Position numbers and translations under genes: made by a program | Part shown: positions 8,069 to 16,830 of the stretch, in pieces | Layout of the letters: every line of letters starts with the position of its first letter | How positions within the stretch are numbered: the stretch's first letter is position 1 | Origin: Gimesia fumaroli | GTDB lineage: Bacteria > Planctomycetota > Planctomycetia > Planctomycetales > Planctomycetaceae | Length of the DNA: 64,000 nucleotides | Direction of reading: 5' to 3' | Assembly: GCF_007754425.1 (NCBI RefSeq) | Contig: NZ_CP037452.1 | Location: 5,431,164-5,495,163 of the forward strand | The notes under the pieces: generated by a model | The model's input: only the letters and a program-made list of their open reading frames with translations | What the model was told of the DNA's origin: nothing | The model's database searches: none

Positions 8069-8407
8069 CATTATCAACACCAGCTCGACAGAACTTTTCA
8101 CGCTTTAGGAGACGGCACACGCCGGAAGATGCTGTCGCTGCTGGCCAAGCGGGGCGAAGTGACCGCCAGTGATCTGGGAGCACCATTCGAGATCGCACAG
8201 CCTACTGTCTCTAAGCATATCCGCGTGCTGGAGCAGGCAGGTTTGATCTCACGCCGCGTGGAGGGGCGAGTCCACCGCTTTCAACTGCAGATCAAGCCAT
8301 TCAATGAAGCACAGAAATGGATTTCGAAACACCGGGAATTCTGGGAAGGATCGCTGGACGCTCTGGGCGACCTGCTGGAGGAGATGTCTGCAGACGAGGA
8401 AAGTTGA
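8060..8407 (+). CDS. ArsR family transcriptional regulator
   Basis: A 115-residue winged-helix repressor. The helix-turn-helix is clear (VTASDLGAPFEIAQPTVSKHIRVLEQAGLI), followed by the wing (SRRVEGRVHRFQL). The cysteine pairs of metal-sensing ArsR proteins are absent. It belongs with the non-metal ArsR proteins found beside AHSA1 genes. The start codon sits inside an 18-bp palindrome, which implies autoregulation and control of the divergent AHSA1-like gene. The DUF1569 gene follows 50 nt later on the same strand. Confidence 0.88.
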   Translation: MAIHYQHQLDRTFHALGDGTRRKMLSLLAKRGEVTASDLGAPFEIAQPTVSKHIRVLEQAGLISRRVEGRVHRFQLQIKPFNEAQKWISKHREFWEGSLDALGDLLEEMSADEES

Positions 8408-8457
8408 AACGGCAGGCCCCTCAATCGAAATCATTTTTGTATAGAAAGAGAACTACA

Positions 8458-8922
8458 ATGGCAGTGAAGACTAAAAAAATTCAAGGCCGCCGTAGCGTGC
8501 ATTATAATTCATTGGATGATCTGCTGGCTGATGCAGAACAGATGGCAAACAGCAACGTGCATACCATCGGAAACTGGTCTCTGGGGCAGATTCTCATGCA
8601 TCTTGCTATCTCTCAGAACGCCTCAATTGACGGATTTGGTTTTTGCTTTCCCGCACCGATGCGTCTGATTGTGCGTTTATTCATGAAACGGAAATTCCTG
8701 AGCAAAGGCATTCCCCCCGGCCTCAATGCTCCGGCCAGAATGACTCCTGAGGAAACCTCCATCGAAGAGGGACTGGCAGCGCTAGAAGCTGCAATCAAAC
8801 GCCAGCAACTAGAAGCCCGCAACGCGGATCACCCGGCTTTCGGTATGCTCTCCCCCGAAGAATGGGACCGGTTCCACCTGCGGCATGCCGAGATGCACAT
8901 GAGCTTTGTGGTTCCCGATTAA
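8458..8922 (+). CDS. DUF1569 (DinB-like) protein
   Basis: A 154-residue helical protein of the DUF1569 family, related to the DinB/YfiT four-helix bundle. Supporting segments are GNWSLGQILMHLAIS with its conserved His and the C-terminal WDRFHLRHAEMHMSF, whose histidines would complete a metal site. The frame opens further upstream inside arsR, but the ATG at 8458 has AAAGAGA upstream and begins the domain. It probably shares the arsR message. Relatives include thiol-dependent transferases; the activity here is unknown. Confidence 0.8.
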   Translation: MAVKTKKIQGRRSVHYNSLDDLLADAEQMANSNVHTIGNWSLGQILMHLAISQNASIDGFGFCFPAPMRLIVRLFMKRKFLSKGIPPGLNAPARMTPEETSIEEGLAALEAAIKRQQLEARNADHPAFGMLSPEEWDRFHLRHAEMHMSFVVPD

Positions 8923-9056
8923 GAAATGATTCATACTTCGTCAGCGAACCTGTCTTCGTTTCCGGTGTCTTCTTTTGCAAACCACTCTATTCTCTGCCCA
9001 CGGGAGGTGTGTGATGCGACACAACGAATTCGACGAAATACCGTTTTTTTGAAACG

Positions 9057-9224
9057 ATGAGCAAACGCCGCAAAGGGTTTCCGTCAGAAACCCAGGTCAA
9101 GCGGGGTACGCGGATTGTACATGGCGTCAAGTTGCTGGAAGAGAAACTGGGCCGCAATGATTTGTGCCCCTGTGGTTCCGGCAGGCGATTCAAAAAGTGT
9201 TGCCTCCAGCGGGGCTGCTTTTGA
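9057..9224 (+). CDS. Tiny SEC-C zinc-motif protein, possibly frameshifted
   Basis: A 55-residue basic protein ending in a textbook SEC-C motif ([18 protein letters not shown]), the Cys-rich zinc finger found at the SecA C-terminus and on many small proteins. The ATG at 9057 has no good ribosome site. A strong site (GGGAGG, 9003-9008) precedes a second ATG at 9014 that encodes [12 protein letters not shown] and stops at TGA within a run of seven T. Losing one T joins both frames into a protein of about 69 residues. Either the T run is an indel or slippage site, or the short reading is a leader peptide. It lies just before the RNA-repair operon. Confidence 0.7.
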   Translation: MSKRRKGFPSETQVKRGTRIVHGVKLLEEKLGRNDLCPCGSGRRFKKCCLQRGCF

Positions 9225-9341
9225 CGGCGTCAACCGTGATCACTTTTTTCAGAGAATAAACAGCACACATACAACGTTCTGAATCTGTGTGTGTTTTTTC
9301 AGACTTTGAGTTCTCATGTCAGTAGCGATCTGCCAGAATCA

Positions 9342-9358
9342 ACACAGATGTTCTGTGT
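9342..9358. promoter_or_regulatory. Palindrome upstream of the RNA-repair operon
   Basis: ACACAGA-TGT-TCTGTGT is a perfect inverted repeat with 7-bp arms, 60 nt before the RNA ligase start. It is the clearest operator candidate for the operon. No regulator gene lies next to it. Confidence 0.4.
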
Positions 9359-9418
9359 ATCCTGATGCTGCTGAATCGGAAACATCCCCTTCACTTTTGT
9401 TAAAGAGAGTCCGGACCG

Positions 9419-10159
9419 ATGGGCCGTTCCCACGATCAATTTGTAAAATATCCACGGACACCTCATCTGTTCGGCTCTACGGGGACCGCTGATGATAAAC
9501 GTCTCGGTGCGCAGGAATCGGAACGGTTTATTGCCGATCCGTCTTTAATCGTCGAAGAAAAAATTGATGGCACCAATGTCGGTCTCCATTTTTCCCAAAG
9601 CGGCGAACTGGTTCTGCAATGCCGCGGCCACCTGATTAATGAAGGCATGCATCCGCAATACGATCTGTTCAAACAATGGGCCGTCGTCAAACGCTCTGAT
9701 CTGGAACGTATGCTGGAAGACCGGTTCATTCTGTTTGGTGAATGGGTCTACGCCCGGCATTCGATTCACTATCGTAGCTTGCCGCACTACTTTTTTGAAT
9801 TTGATATCTATGACAAAATCCAGCAGGTCTTCCTGAGCCTGCCACGTCGGCTTGAGTTATTGGCAGGCACCGGCATTGAAACCGTGCCCGTAATCCATCA
9901 AGGCGCGATTACCAGAAAAACACTGGAAACGCTGATTGGAGACTCCGCATTTGACAGTGCGTTTGAAAATCCGATGACGAACAGGACAGATAGCCTGATG
10001 GAAGGAGTCTATCTGAGAACGGAAACAACGAAAGCCGTGACCGGCAGAGCCAAATTTGTTCGGCCGGAATTTGTAGAGAAAATCAAACAGAGCAGCCACT
10101 GGCAGCATCAGGTGATGGTGCCGAACCTGCTTTCCCAACAAGCGGATATCTGGTCATGA
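9419..10159 (+). CDS. Rnl2-type RNA ligase
   Basis: A 246-residue ATP-dependent RNA ligase domain. The nucleotidyl-transfer motif EEKIDGTN places the adenylated lysine at residue 48. Later motifs are visible as [26 protein letters not shown] and the closing AKFVRPEF with its catalytic lysine. The length corresponds to a bare adenylyltransferase without a large C-terminal domain. Members seal 3'-OH/5'-phosphate nicks in RNA. It is the first gene of the operon and overlaps the next gene by 4 nt. Together with the Pnkp ligase it gives the operon two ligase modules. A palindrome 60 nt upstream may be its operator. Confidence 0.85.
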   Translation: MGRSHDQFVKYPRTPHLFGSTGTADDKRLGAQESERFIADPSLIVEEKIDGTNVGLHFSQSGELVLQCRGHLINEGMHPQYDLFKQWAVVKRSDLERMLEDRFILFGEWVYARHSIHYRSLPHYFFEFDIYDKIQQVFLSLPRRLELLAGTGIETVPVIHQGAITRKTLETLIGDSAFDSAFENPMTNRTDSLMEGVYLRTETTKAVTGRAKFVRPEFVEKIKQSSHWQHQVMVPNLLSQQADIWS

Positions 10160-11268
10160 ACTGGGATACCCTTTCACAATCCAATCTTGAAACAATCCTG
10201 CACTGGGCCGAAGATCAGCCCTGGTCTCAGGCGATGTCCCAGTGCGTGCAAGATGCAGACTGGCATGCGGAAGGGGATGTCTGGACGCATACGAAAATGG
10301 TCTGCCGTCAACTGATTGAACTAAACGAATGGGGAGACTTGTCGCTTCAGGAACAAACGGTTCTGATCTTCACCGCCCTGCTCCATGATGCTGCAAAACC
10401 GCTGACTTCACAGACCGACCCTGATACCGGCCGTATTCGTTCTCCCAAACATGCTGTCAAAGGGGAACATCTCGCACGTAGCATTCTGCGTGAACTGGAC
10501 TGCGACCTGGAAACCCGCGAAACCATCTGCCGTCTGGTCCGTTTTCATGGCCGACCGGCGTTTCTGCTGGAAAAATCGAAGCCGGAACATGAAATCATTT
10601 CGCTTTCATGGCTGGTGAATCATCGACTGCTGTATCTGTTCGCGCTGGCTGACACGCGCGGTCGTTCGACCGATTCAATGAGTCGTCCCGAGGAACACCT
10701 GCGTTTCTGGAAAATGATCGCGGAAGAACTGGACTGTTTCGAACAACCGTATCCGTTTGCCAACGATCAGGCCCGGTTCCTGTTTTACCGCAGTTCAGAA
10801 CCCAACCTGCATTACATTCCCCATGAAGACTATACCTGTACCGTCGCCATGCTGGCGGGACTGCCCGGCAGTGGAAAAGATACCTGGCTGGCGCAGCATC
10901 GTGCGAATCTTCCAGTCGTTTCGCTGGATGAAGTCCGCGGAGAACTGGAGATTCACCCTACAGAGAATCAGGGGGAAGTCGCCCAAGTGGCTCAGGAGCG
11001 CTGCCGTGAATTTTTGCGTGAGAAAACATCATTCGCGTATAACGCCACCAACCTCTCGCGCCCGACGCGCCAACGGTGGATTAATCTGTTTGCCGATTAC
11101 GGTGCCCGCATCGAAATCGTCTATCTGGAACCGCCGCTGAAGACGATTCTAAAACAGAATCAGCAACGAACGAAGGTGGTACCGGAAAAAGTGATCCAGC
11201 AACTTGCACAACGCTGCGAACCTCCCACCAGCACGGAAGCTCATTCGCTTGTGTACTCAAGAAGTTGA
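10156..11268 (+). CDS. HD domain fused to a polynucleotide-kinase-like P-loop domain
   Basis: A 370-residue fusion. Residues about 40-190 form an HD phosphohydrolase domain ([30 protein letters not shown]). From about residue 230 comes a P-loop kinase ([43 protein letters not shown]), as in T4-type polynucleotide kinases. The HD part could remove a 2',3'-cyclic or 3' phosphate and the kinase could phosphorylate the 5' end, which would make the two ends ready for the ligase encoded just upstream. That division of labour is inference. The ATGA overlap with the ligase gene indicates coupled translation. Confidence 0.85.
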   Translation: MNWDTLSQSNLETILHWAEDQPWSQAMSQCVQDADWHAEGDVWTHTKMVCRQLIELNEWGDLSLQEQTVLIFTALLHDAAKPLTSQTDPDTGRIRSPKHAVKGEHLARSILRELDCDLETRETICRLVRFHGRPAFLLEKSKPEHEIISLSWLVNHRLLYLFALADTRGRSTDSMSRPEEHLRFWKMIAEELDCFEQPYPFANDQARFLFYRSSEPNLHYIPHEDYTCTVAMLAGLPGSGKDTWLAQHRANLPVVSLDEVRGELEIHPTENQGEVAQVAQERCREFLREKTSFAYNATNLSRPTRQRWINLFADYGARIEIVYLEPPLKTILKQNQQRTKVVPEKVIQQLAQRCEPPTSTEAHSLVYSRS

Positions 11269-11290
11269 ATAAAAATGAGCTTAAACAGAC

Positions 11291-11809
11291 ATGATTCCCC
11301 CAAAGCAATACAAATACGTTGGACCAGCCGAGATAAAAGATCGTGCCCTGAAAGCACCCGTCACCCCACCCATCTCGACTCAACCGGAATTAAATCAACG
11401 GTTGAAGGAACTTGATTTTGAATCTCTTCATAATCAACCGCTGATTGTAACCTTTGTCATTGCCACTTTCGGCGGACTGAAACTTACTGATCGCCACAAT
11501 GAGCATGTTGTCTGCGCATCGGGGCACAATGTTTTGAGCGCAGGAGAAATGGGCTTTGCATACCAAGATAAAAACTGTGTCATTGAAAACATCACGAATC
11601 AGTCCACCGGGTATTGCCCTGAACCAGAATCCTGGCATGCCGTTGATTCCGCTCTGGATCAAATCGGAATTGAACATCCTGAATATTTTGAACCAGCGTT
11701 TGATTTTCGTCGCTGTACTCAATGCGGGCAGACAAATTTAATCAAAGACAACTGGTTTATTTGTGCCGTCTGCGAAGGCGAATTGCCAAAAGACTGGAAT
11801 TTTGACTAA
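11291..11809 (+). CDS. Unknown protein with C-terminal zinc ribbon, RNA-repair operon
   Basis: A 172-residue cytosolic protein that I do not recognise. Its N-terminus is MIPPKQYKYVGP. The centre contains VTFVIATFGGLKLTDRHNEHV and a GHNVLSAGEMGFA segment. The C-terminus has four cysteines in a zinc-ribbon arrangement (RRCTQCG, then WFICAVCEGEL). It lies 22 nt after the HD-kinase gene and 15 nt before hen1 on the same strand, so it is almost certainly a member of the operon. Binding of RNA or a damaged ribonucleoprotein is plausible but unproved. Confidence 0.75.
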   Translation: MIPPKQYKYVGPAEIKDRALKAPVTPPISTQPELNQRLKELDFESLHNQPLIVTFVIATFGGLKLTDRHNEHVVCASGHNVLSAGEMGFAYQDKNCVIENITNQSTGYCPEPESWHAVDSALDQIGIEHPEYFEPAFDFRRCTQCGQTNLIKDNWFICAVCEGELPKDWNFD

Positions 11810-11824
11810 TAAGGATCACTTTAC

Positions 11825-13234
11825 GTGTTATTATCGATCACAGCCAACCATACTCCTGCGACCGATCTGGGATATCTGCTGCACAAACACCCCGATCGCC
11901 TGCAGAGCTTCGACCTGAGCTTCGGGCAAGCGCATCTGTTTTACCCTGAAGTCACAGAGGATCGTTGTACGGCATCTCTGCTGCTGGACGTGGATCCGGT
12001 GGGTATGGTCCGTGGCAAGGGACGCAAGCAATCGTTTCTACTCGATCAGTATGTGAATGACCGACCTTACGTTGCCTCCTCATTTATGAGCGTTGCGATT
12101 TCCCAGGTCCTGAGATCGGCCCTCAATGGCCGCTGTAACCATCGACCGGAACTGGTTGAGACTCCCCTGCGTCTGACGTCTGAAATCAACGTGCTGCCCG
12201 TGCGTGGTGGCGAGGAATTCATTCGCGCTGTCTTCGAACCCTTGGGGTATGACGTCAGTACTCAAACATATCCCCTGGATGAACTCTTCCCGGAATGGGG
12301 CGAGAGTCCCTGTTTTTCGGTCAGACTGGAAGGAACCAAAGCGGTCGCCGAACTACTGAATCACTTGTATGTGCTGATTCCAGTGTTTGACAATCGGAAA
12401 CATTATTTTGTAGGCAGCGATGAACTGGAAAAACTACTCGCAAGAGGCGCGGGCTGGTTAGCCGATCATCCACTGAAAGAACAGATCAGCCGCCGCTATC
12501 TGAAATTCAAGCCAAGTCTGTATCGCAGTGCGCTGGCCCGACTGGTTGAAGAAGCGCAGACAGACGATCTCGAAGCGGAAGAAATGGACGATGCACTGGA
12601 AGAAGATCTCCCGGAAAAAACAACCAGCCTGAATCAGCAACGGCACGGCAGTGTACTCGCGGCACTCCGCGCCAGTGGGGCGCGAAGTGTCCTCGACCTG
12701 GGCTGCGGTGAAGGAAAGCTACTGCGTGAACTGATGACAGATCGTCAGTTCGAACAGATTGTCGGACTGGATGTCTCAGTACGTTCGCTGGAAATTGCCA
12801 CGAAACGGCTCAAGCTGAAACAACTTCCTGAACGGCAGGCCAATCGAGTCAAACTGCTTCACGGCTCTTTGACTTATCGCGACCGCCGATTGGAAGGTTT
12901 CGATGCTGCGGCGCTGGTCGAAGTGATCGAGCATCTTGATCCCCCTCGACTGGCGGCTCTGGAACGAATGCTGTTTGAATTTGCCCGACCGAAAACCATT
13001 GTACTGACCACCCCCAACCGTGAATACAACGTGATGTGGGAGTCGCTACCGGGAGGGCAGGTCCGTCACTCCGACCACCGGTTTGAATGGACGCGTGCTG
13101 AATTTCAGAATTGGGCAGAACAAATTGCAGACAGTTTTGGTTACACAGTTCGGTTTCTGTCAGTCGGTCCCGAAGACAAAGAAGTAGGCGCACCGACACA
13201 GATGGGAATTTTTGAACGCCTGGAAGAAGGTTAA
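11825..13234 (+). CDS. hen1: Hen1, 3'-terminal RNA ribose 2'-O-methyltransferase
   Basis: A 469-residue bacterial Hen1. The first 240 or so residues (MLLSITANHTPATDLGYLLH onward) are the N-terminal domain that in studied systems activates the Pnkp ligase. The C-terminal half is the methyltransferase. It has the SAM motif VLDLGCGEGK (about residue 288), EVIEHL near 366-371 and RHSDHRFEW near 413-421, which supply the metal-binding Glu/His residues. The enzyme 2'-O-methylates the 3' end before sealing, so the repaired RNA resists renewed cleavage. The start is GTG with AAGGA upstream. The stop is one base before the Pnkp start, and the pnkp ribosome site lies inside hen1. Confidence 0.93.
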   Translation: MLLSITANHTPATDLGYLLHKHPDRLQSFDLSFGQAHLFYPEVTEDRCTASLLLDVDPVGMVRGKGRKQSFLLDQYVNDRPYVASSFMSVAISQVLRSALNGRCNHRPELVETPLRLTSEINVLPVRGGEEFIRAVFEPLGYDVSTQTYPLDELFPEWGESPCFSVRLEGTKAVAELLNHLYVLIPVFDNRKHYFVGSDELEKLLARGAGWLADHPLKEQISRRYLKFKPSLYRSALARLVEEAQTDDLEAEEMDDALEEDLPEKTTSLNQQRHGSVLAALRASGARSVLDLGCGEGKLLRELMTDRQFEQIVGLDVSVRSLEIATKRLKLKQLPERQANRVKLLHGSLTYRDRRLEGFDAAALVEVIEHLDPPRLAALERMLFEFARPKTIVLTTPNREYNVMWESLPGGQVRHSDHRFEWTRAEFQNWAEQIADSFGYTVRFLSVGPEDKEVGAPTQMGIFERLEEG

Positions 13235-13235
13235 A

Positions 13236-15836
13236 ATGAAAATCTCGATTCCGAATTTATCACTTGTCGTTTTAGTTGGTCCGAGTGGATCAGGCAAGAG
13301 CACGTTTGCGCGGAAACACTTTCTGCCAACCGAGGTCATCTCCTCAGATTTCTGCCGGGGTATGATCTGCGATGACGAAAACGATCAGAGTATCACTAAA
13401 GAAGCGTTTGACCTGCTGCATACGATTGCCGCCAAACGACTGGCGTTGGGGAAACTGACCGTCGTTGATGCGACCAACGTACAGAAAGAAGCGCGACAGC
13501 CTCTGGTGCAGTTAGCCAGACAATATCACTGCCTGCCGGTTGCCATTGTATTGAACACGCCTGAAAAGATCTGCCAGGCACGCAATCAAAGTCGACCGGA
13601 CCGCGCCTTCGGGCCGCATGTGGTACGAAATCAGAAATCCCAACTGAAACGATCATTGAAACATCTCCGACGAGAAGGGTTTCGCTATGTTTTTGAGATG
13701 AAGACGATCGAAGATGTTGAAGCGGCCAAAGTGGAACGGGTTCCGCTCTGGAATAACCGGCGTGAAGAATGTGGCCCGTTCGATATCATTGGTGATATTC
13801 ATGGCTGCGGTGATGAACTGGAAGCATTGCTGGCGCAACTCGGTTACGAATTGAAAACCGTCGACGAACCAGACCCGCTCTGGGGGGCTGACTATTTTAC
13901 CCATCCGGAAGGACGTAAAGCGGTCTTTCTGGGCGATCTAGTCGACCGGGGGCCGCGGTCGCTGGATGTCGTACGGATTGCGCGTAACATGGTTCAGCAG
14001 GGAACCGGATTATGTGTGCCCGGCAATCACGATATGAAACTGCTGCGCAAACTGAATGGTAAGAACGTGAACTTAAAACACGGAATGGCCGAGACCGTCG
14101 CTGAAATCGACGCCCTGCCCGCAGAGACTCAACAGCCGTTCTGCCAGGCGATGGCAGAATTTCTGCGCGGCCTGATCAGCCATTATGTGCTCGATCAGGG
14201 CAAACTGGTCGTGGCACATGCGGGGATGAAATCCGAACTGCAGGGACGAGGTTCCGGGAAAGTCCGCGAGTTTGCTCTGTATGGTGAAACAACAGGAGAA
14301 ACAGACGAATTTGGTTTTCCCGTACGCTATAACTGGGCGGCAGAATACCGCGGTGATGCCCATGTCGTTTATGGTCATACGCCGGTTCCTGATCCACAAT
14401 GGTTGAACCGGACAGTCAACATTGATACGGGCTGCGTCTTTGGAGGTTGTTTGACCGCGCTGCGCTATCCTGAAAAACAATTTGTCTCGGTACCTGCCGG
14501 CAAGATTTACTGTGAATATGCGAAACCCCTCTATACCGAGGCGGGGTCGAGTACACAGTCAGCACAACAGCAGCACGATGATCTGCTAGATGTGCAAGAC
14601 GTCATCGGCAAGCGGATTGTCTCGACGCGACTACAACCCAATATCACAATTCGGGAAGAGAACGCGACCGCGGCGCTGGAAGTCATGAGTCGTTTCGCCG
14701 CCAATCCCAAATGGCTGATCTACCTTCCGCCCACGATGTCTCCTCCGGAAACATCGACTGAAGCGGGCTTACTGGAGCATCCGGCGGAAGCATTTTCGTA
14801 TTTTCGCAGCCAGGGGATTCCCGAGGTGATCTGCGAAGAAAAGCACATGGGTTCGCGGGCCGTGATCGTGGTCTGTCGTGATCAGGAAACAGCGCGTAAT
14901 CGGTTTGGTGTGATGGAAGAAGAACTCGGTATCGTTTACACACGAACCGGGCGGCGGTTTTTCAATCAGGAATCGCTGGAAGCAGAATTTCTGGAACGGC
15001 TGCGTCTGGCATTAAGTGCTGCCGACTTCTGGAATGAATTTCAGACGCCCTGGGCCTGCTTCGACTGTGAACTCATGCCCTGGTCGAGCAAAGCACAGGC
15101 GCTGTTGCAGTCACAATATGCTGCCGTCGGTGCTGCGGGGAACGCGGCGCTGCCGAAAGTCGTCGATGCACTCGCGCAAGCAACCGAGCGTCTACCTGCT
15201 GATGAACGTGCGCAGGCGGATGACGTCCTGGCGCGCTATCGCAGTCGTCAGACGACAATCGAGCAGTTTGTCACCGCGTATCGGCAGTATTGCTGGCCTG
15301 TGGAATCACTGAATGATCTGAAATTGGCCCCATTCCATCTGCTGGCAACCGAGGGGCGCGTTCACATCGATCAAAATCATCTGTGGCATATGCAGACTTT
15401 GGAACGCGTCTGCCAGCAGGATCCCGAACTGTTATTGGCGACAGTGTATCATAGTGTTGATCTGACTGATGCTGTCAGTACGCAGGCGGGAATTGACTGG
15501 TGGACCGAGTTGACAAATCAGGGTGGAGAAGGCATGGTTGTGAAACCACGGGAGTGGGTCCAGCGTGGAACACAGGGACTGGTACAGCCTGCGGTCAAGT
15601 GCCGGGGAAAAGAGTATCTGCGGATTATCTATGGCCCCGACTATGACGCTGCTGAGAACCTGTCCCGATTACGGAGCCGCAATGTAGGGCGAAAACGATC
15701 GCTGGCACAGCGGGAATTTGCGTTGGGCATTGAGGGATTGGAACGATTCGTGAACCGGGAACCATTAAGGCGGGTCCATGAATGTGTGTTCGGTGTACTC
15801 GCGCTGGAAAGTGAACCAGTCGATCCTCGACTTTAA
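13236..15836 (+). CDS. pnkp: Pnkp, polynucleotide kinase-phosphatase-ligase
   Basis: An 866-residue three-domain RNA end-healing and sealing enzyme. The kinase has the P-loop GPSGSGKST (residues 15-23). The calcineurin-like 2',3'-phosphatase begins at about residue 183 (DIIGDIHGCGDE, FLGDLVDRGP, PGNHDMK, YGHTPVP). The ligase/adenylyltransferase has EEKHMGSR with the lysine near residue 536 and GGEGMVVKP later. The size matches clostridial Pnkp. In that system the ligase needs Hen1, which is encoded immediately upstream here. The frame extends back to a TTG at 13212, but GAAGAAGG at 13222-13230 fits the ATG at 13236. Confidence 0.95.
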   Translation: MKISIPNLSLVVLVGPSGSGKSTFARKHFLPTEVISSDFCRGMICDDENDQSITKEAFDLLHTIAAKRLALGKLTVVDATNVQKEARQPLVQLARQYHCLPVAIVLNTPEKICQARNQSRPDRAFGPHVVRNQKSQLKRSLKHLRREGFRYVFEMKTIEDVEAAKVERVPLWNNRREECGPFDIIGDIHGCGDELEALLAQLGYELKTVDEPDPLWGADYFTHPEGRKAVFLGDLVDRGPRSLDVVRIARNMVQQGTGLCVPGNHDMKLLRKLNGKNVNLKHGMAETVAEIDALPAETQQPFCQAMAEFLRGLISHYVLDQGKLVVAHAGMKSELQGRGSGKVREFALYGETTGETDEFGFPVRYNWAAEYRGDAHVVYGHTPVPDPQWLNRTVNIDTGCVFGGCLTALRYPEKQFVSVPAGKIYCEYAKPLYTEAGSSTQSAQQQHDDLLDVQDVIGKRIVSTRLQPNITIREENATAALEVMSRFAANPKWLIYLPPTMSPPETSTEAGLLEHPAEAFSYFRSQGIPEVICEEKHMGSRAVIVVCRDQETARNRFGVMEEELGIVYTRTGRRFFNQESLEAEFLERLRLALSAADFWNEFQTPWACFDCELMPWSSKAQALLQSQYAAVGAAGNAALPKVVDALAQATERLPADERAQADDVLARYRSRQTTIEQFVTAYRQYCWPVESLNDLKLAPFHLLATEGRVHIDQNHLWHMQTLERVCQQDPELLLATVYHSVDLTDAVSTQAGIDWWTELTNQGGEGMVVKPREWVQRGTQGLVQPAVKCRGKEYLRIIYGPDYDAAENLSRLRSRNVGRKRSLAQREFALGIEGLERFVNREPLRRVHECVFGVLALESEPVDPRL

Positions 15837-15879
15837 AAATAGATCACTGGCACGACATGCCAGTCTGGAGACTTTTCTA

Positions 15880-16830
15880 ATGAATCAACGCACGCATTAT
15901 CATCCGAATCTGATCTACTCAGAAGGGACGCAGATCGTCACGGTGAAAGACATCATCGGCCCGAATGGGCGCACGCTGCATCCCCGGGGTGCGGTGGGAG
16001 TCATCGTACGTTCGCCCCGCGACCTGGATCACTCCTATCGAGTGAAGTTTCCGGACGGCGTGGAAGAAGCGTTGAAGGCGGATGAACTCACGTTGCTGGC
16101 CAGTTTTAAAGAGGGCGAGATCGGCAACAGCGAGATCAACGCACATCGCAGTGATCTGTTCGAACGCGTCATTTTCAAGTGTATCATCGGCTCACGCGCC
16201 TTTGGTCTGGAAGACGAGAACTCTGACACCGATTATCGCGGCATCTATCTGCCGCCGGCGGAATTGCAGTGGTCGCTGTATGGAGTGCCGGAACAACTGG
16301 ATTGTCATGAGACACAGGAGACCTACTGGGAACTGCAGAAGTTTCTGGTGCTGGCGCTCAAGGCGAACCCGAACGTGCTGGAATGTCTCTACACTCCCCT
16401 GGTCGAGAAGATCACCCCTCTCGGTCAGGAACTGCTGGACATGCGGGAAATCTTTCTGACGCGGATTGTCTATCAGACCTATAACGGCTATGTGATGTCT
16501 CAGTTCAAGAAGATGCAGACCGACATTAAAAATCAGGGAAAAGTCAAATGGAAACATGTGATGCATCTGATTCGGCTGCTGATTTCCGGGATCACACTCC
16601 TGCGCGAAGGTTACGTGGTTGTCGACGCCGGTCCTTACCGGGAACAATTACTGGCAATTAAACGGGGTGAAGTCCCCTGGAATGAAACCGAGAAATGGCG
16701 GAAGAGCCTGCATCAAGAGTTTGAGCAGGCACAGGCAGAAACCAAACTGCCGGACCGTCCCGACTATGAAAAAGCGAACGAATATTTAATCAAAGCCCGC
16801 CGACTGGCGACGCTGGAAGAACTGCCATGA
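15880..16830 (+). CDS. YcgL-like nucleotidyltransferase with N-terminal beta domain
   Basis: A 316-residue predicted nucleotidyltransferase of the DNA polymerase beta superfamily (YcgL/COG3541-like). The catalytic signature GSRAFGLEDENSDTDYRG gives GS at 104-105 and metal-binding aspartates at 116 and 118. Residues 1-75 form an extra small beta-rich domain (VKDIIGPNGRTLHPRGAVGV, YRVKFPDGVEEAL) resembling DUF4926 or KOW-type folds. A longer frame from 15778 overlaps pnkp, but GGAG before the ATG at 15880 and the domain start favour 15880. The gene overlaps the next nucleotidyltransferase by 4 nt. A role in adding nucleotides to damaged RNA 3' ends is suggested by the operon only. Confidence 0.8.
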   Translation: MNQRTHYHPNLIYSEGTQIVTVKDIIGPNGRTLHPRGAVGVIVRSPRDLDHSYRVKFPDGVEEALKADELTLLASFKEGEIGNSEINAHRSDLFERVIFKCIIGSRAFGLEDENSDTDYRGIYLPPAELQWSLYGVPEQLDCHETQETYWELQKFLVLALKANPNVLECLYTPLVEKITPLGQELLDMREIFLTRIVYQTYNGYVMSQFKKMQTDIKNQGKVKWKHVMHLIRLLISGITLLREGYVVVDAGPYREQLLAIKRGEVPWNETEKWRKSLHQEFEQAQAETKLPDRPDYEKANEYLIKARRLATLEELP

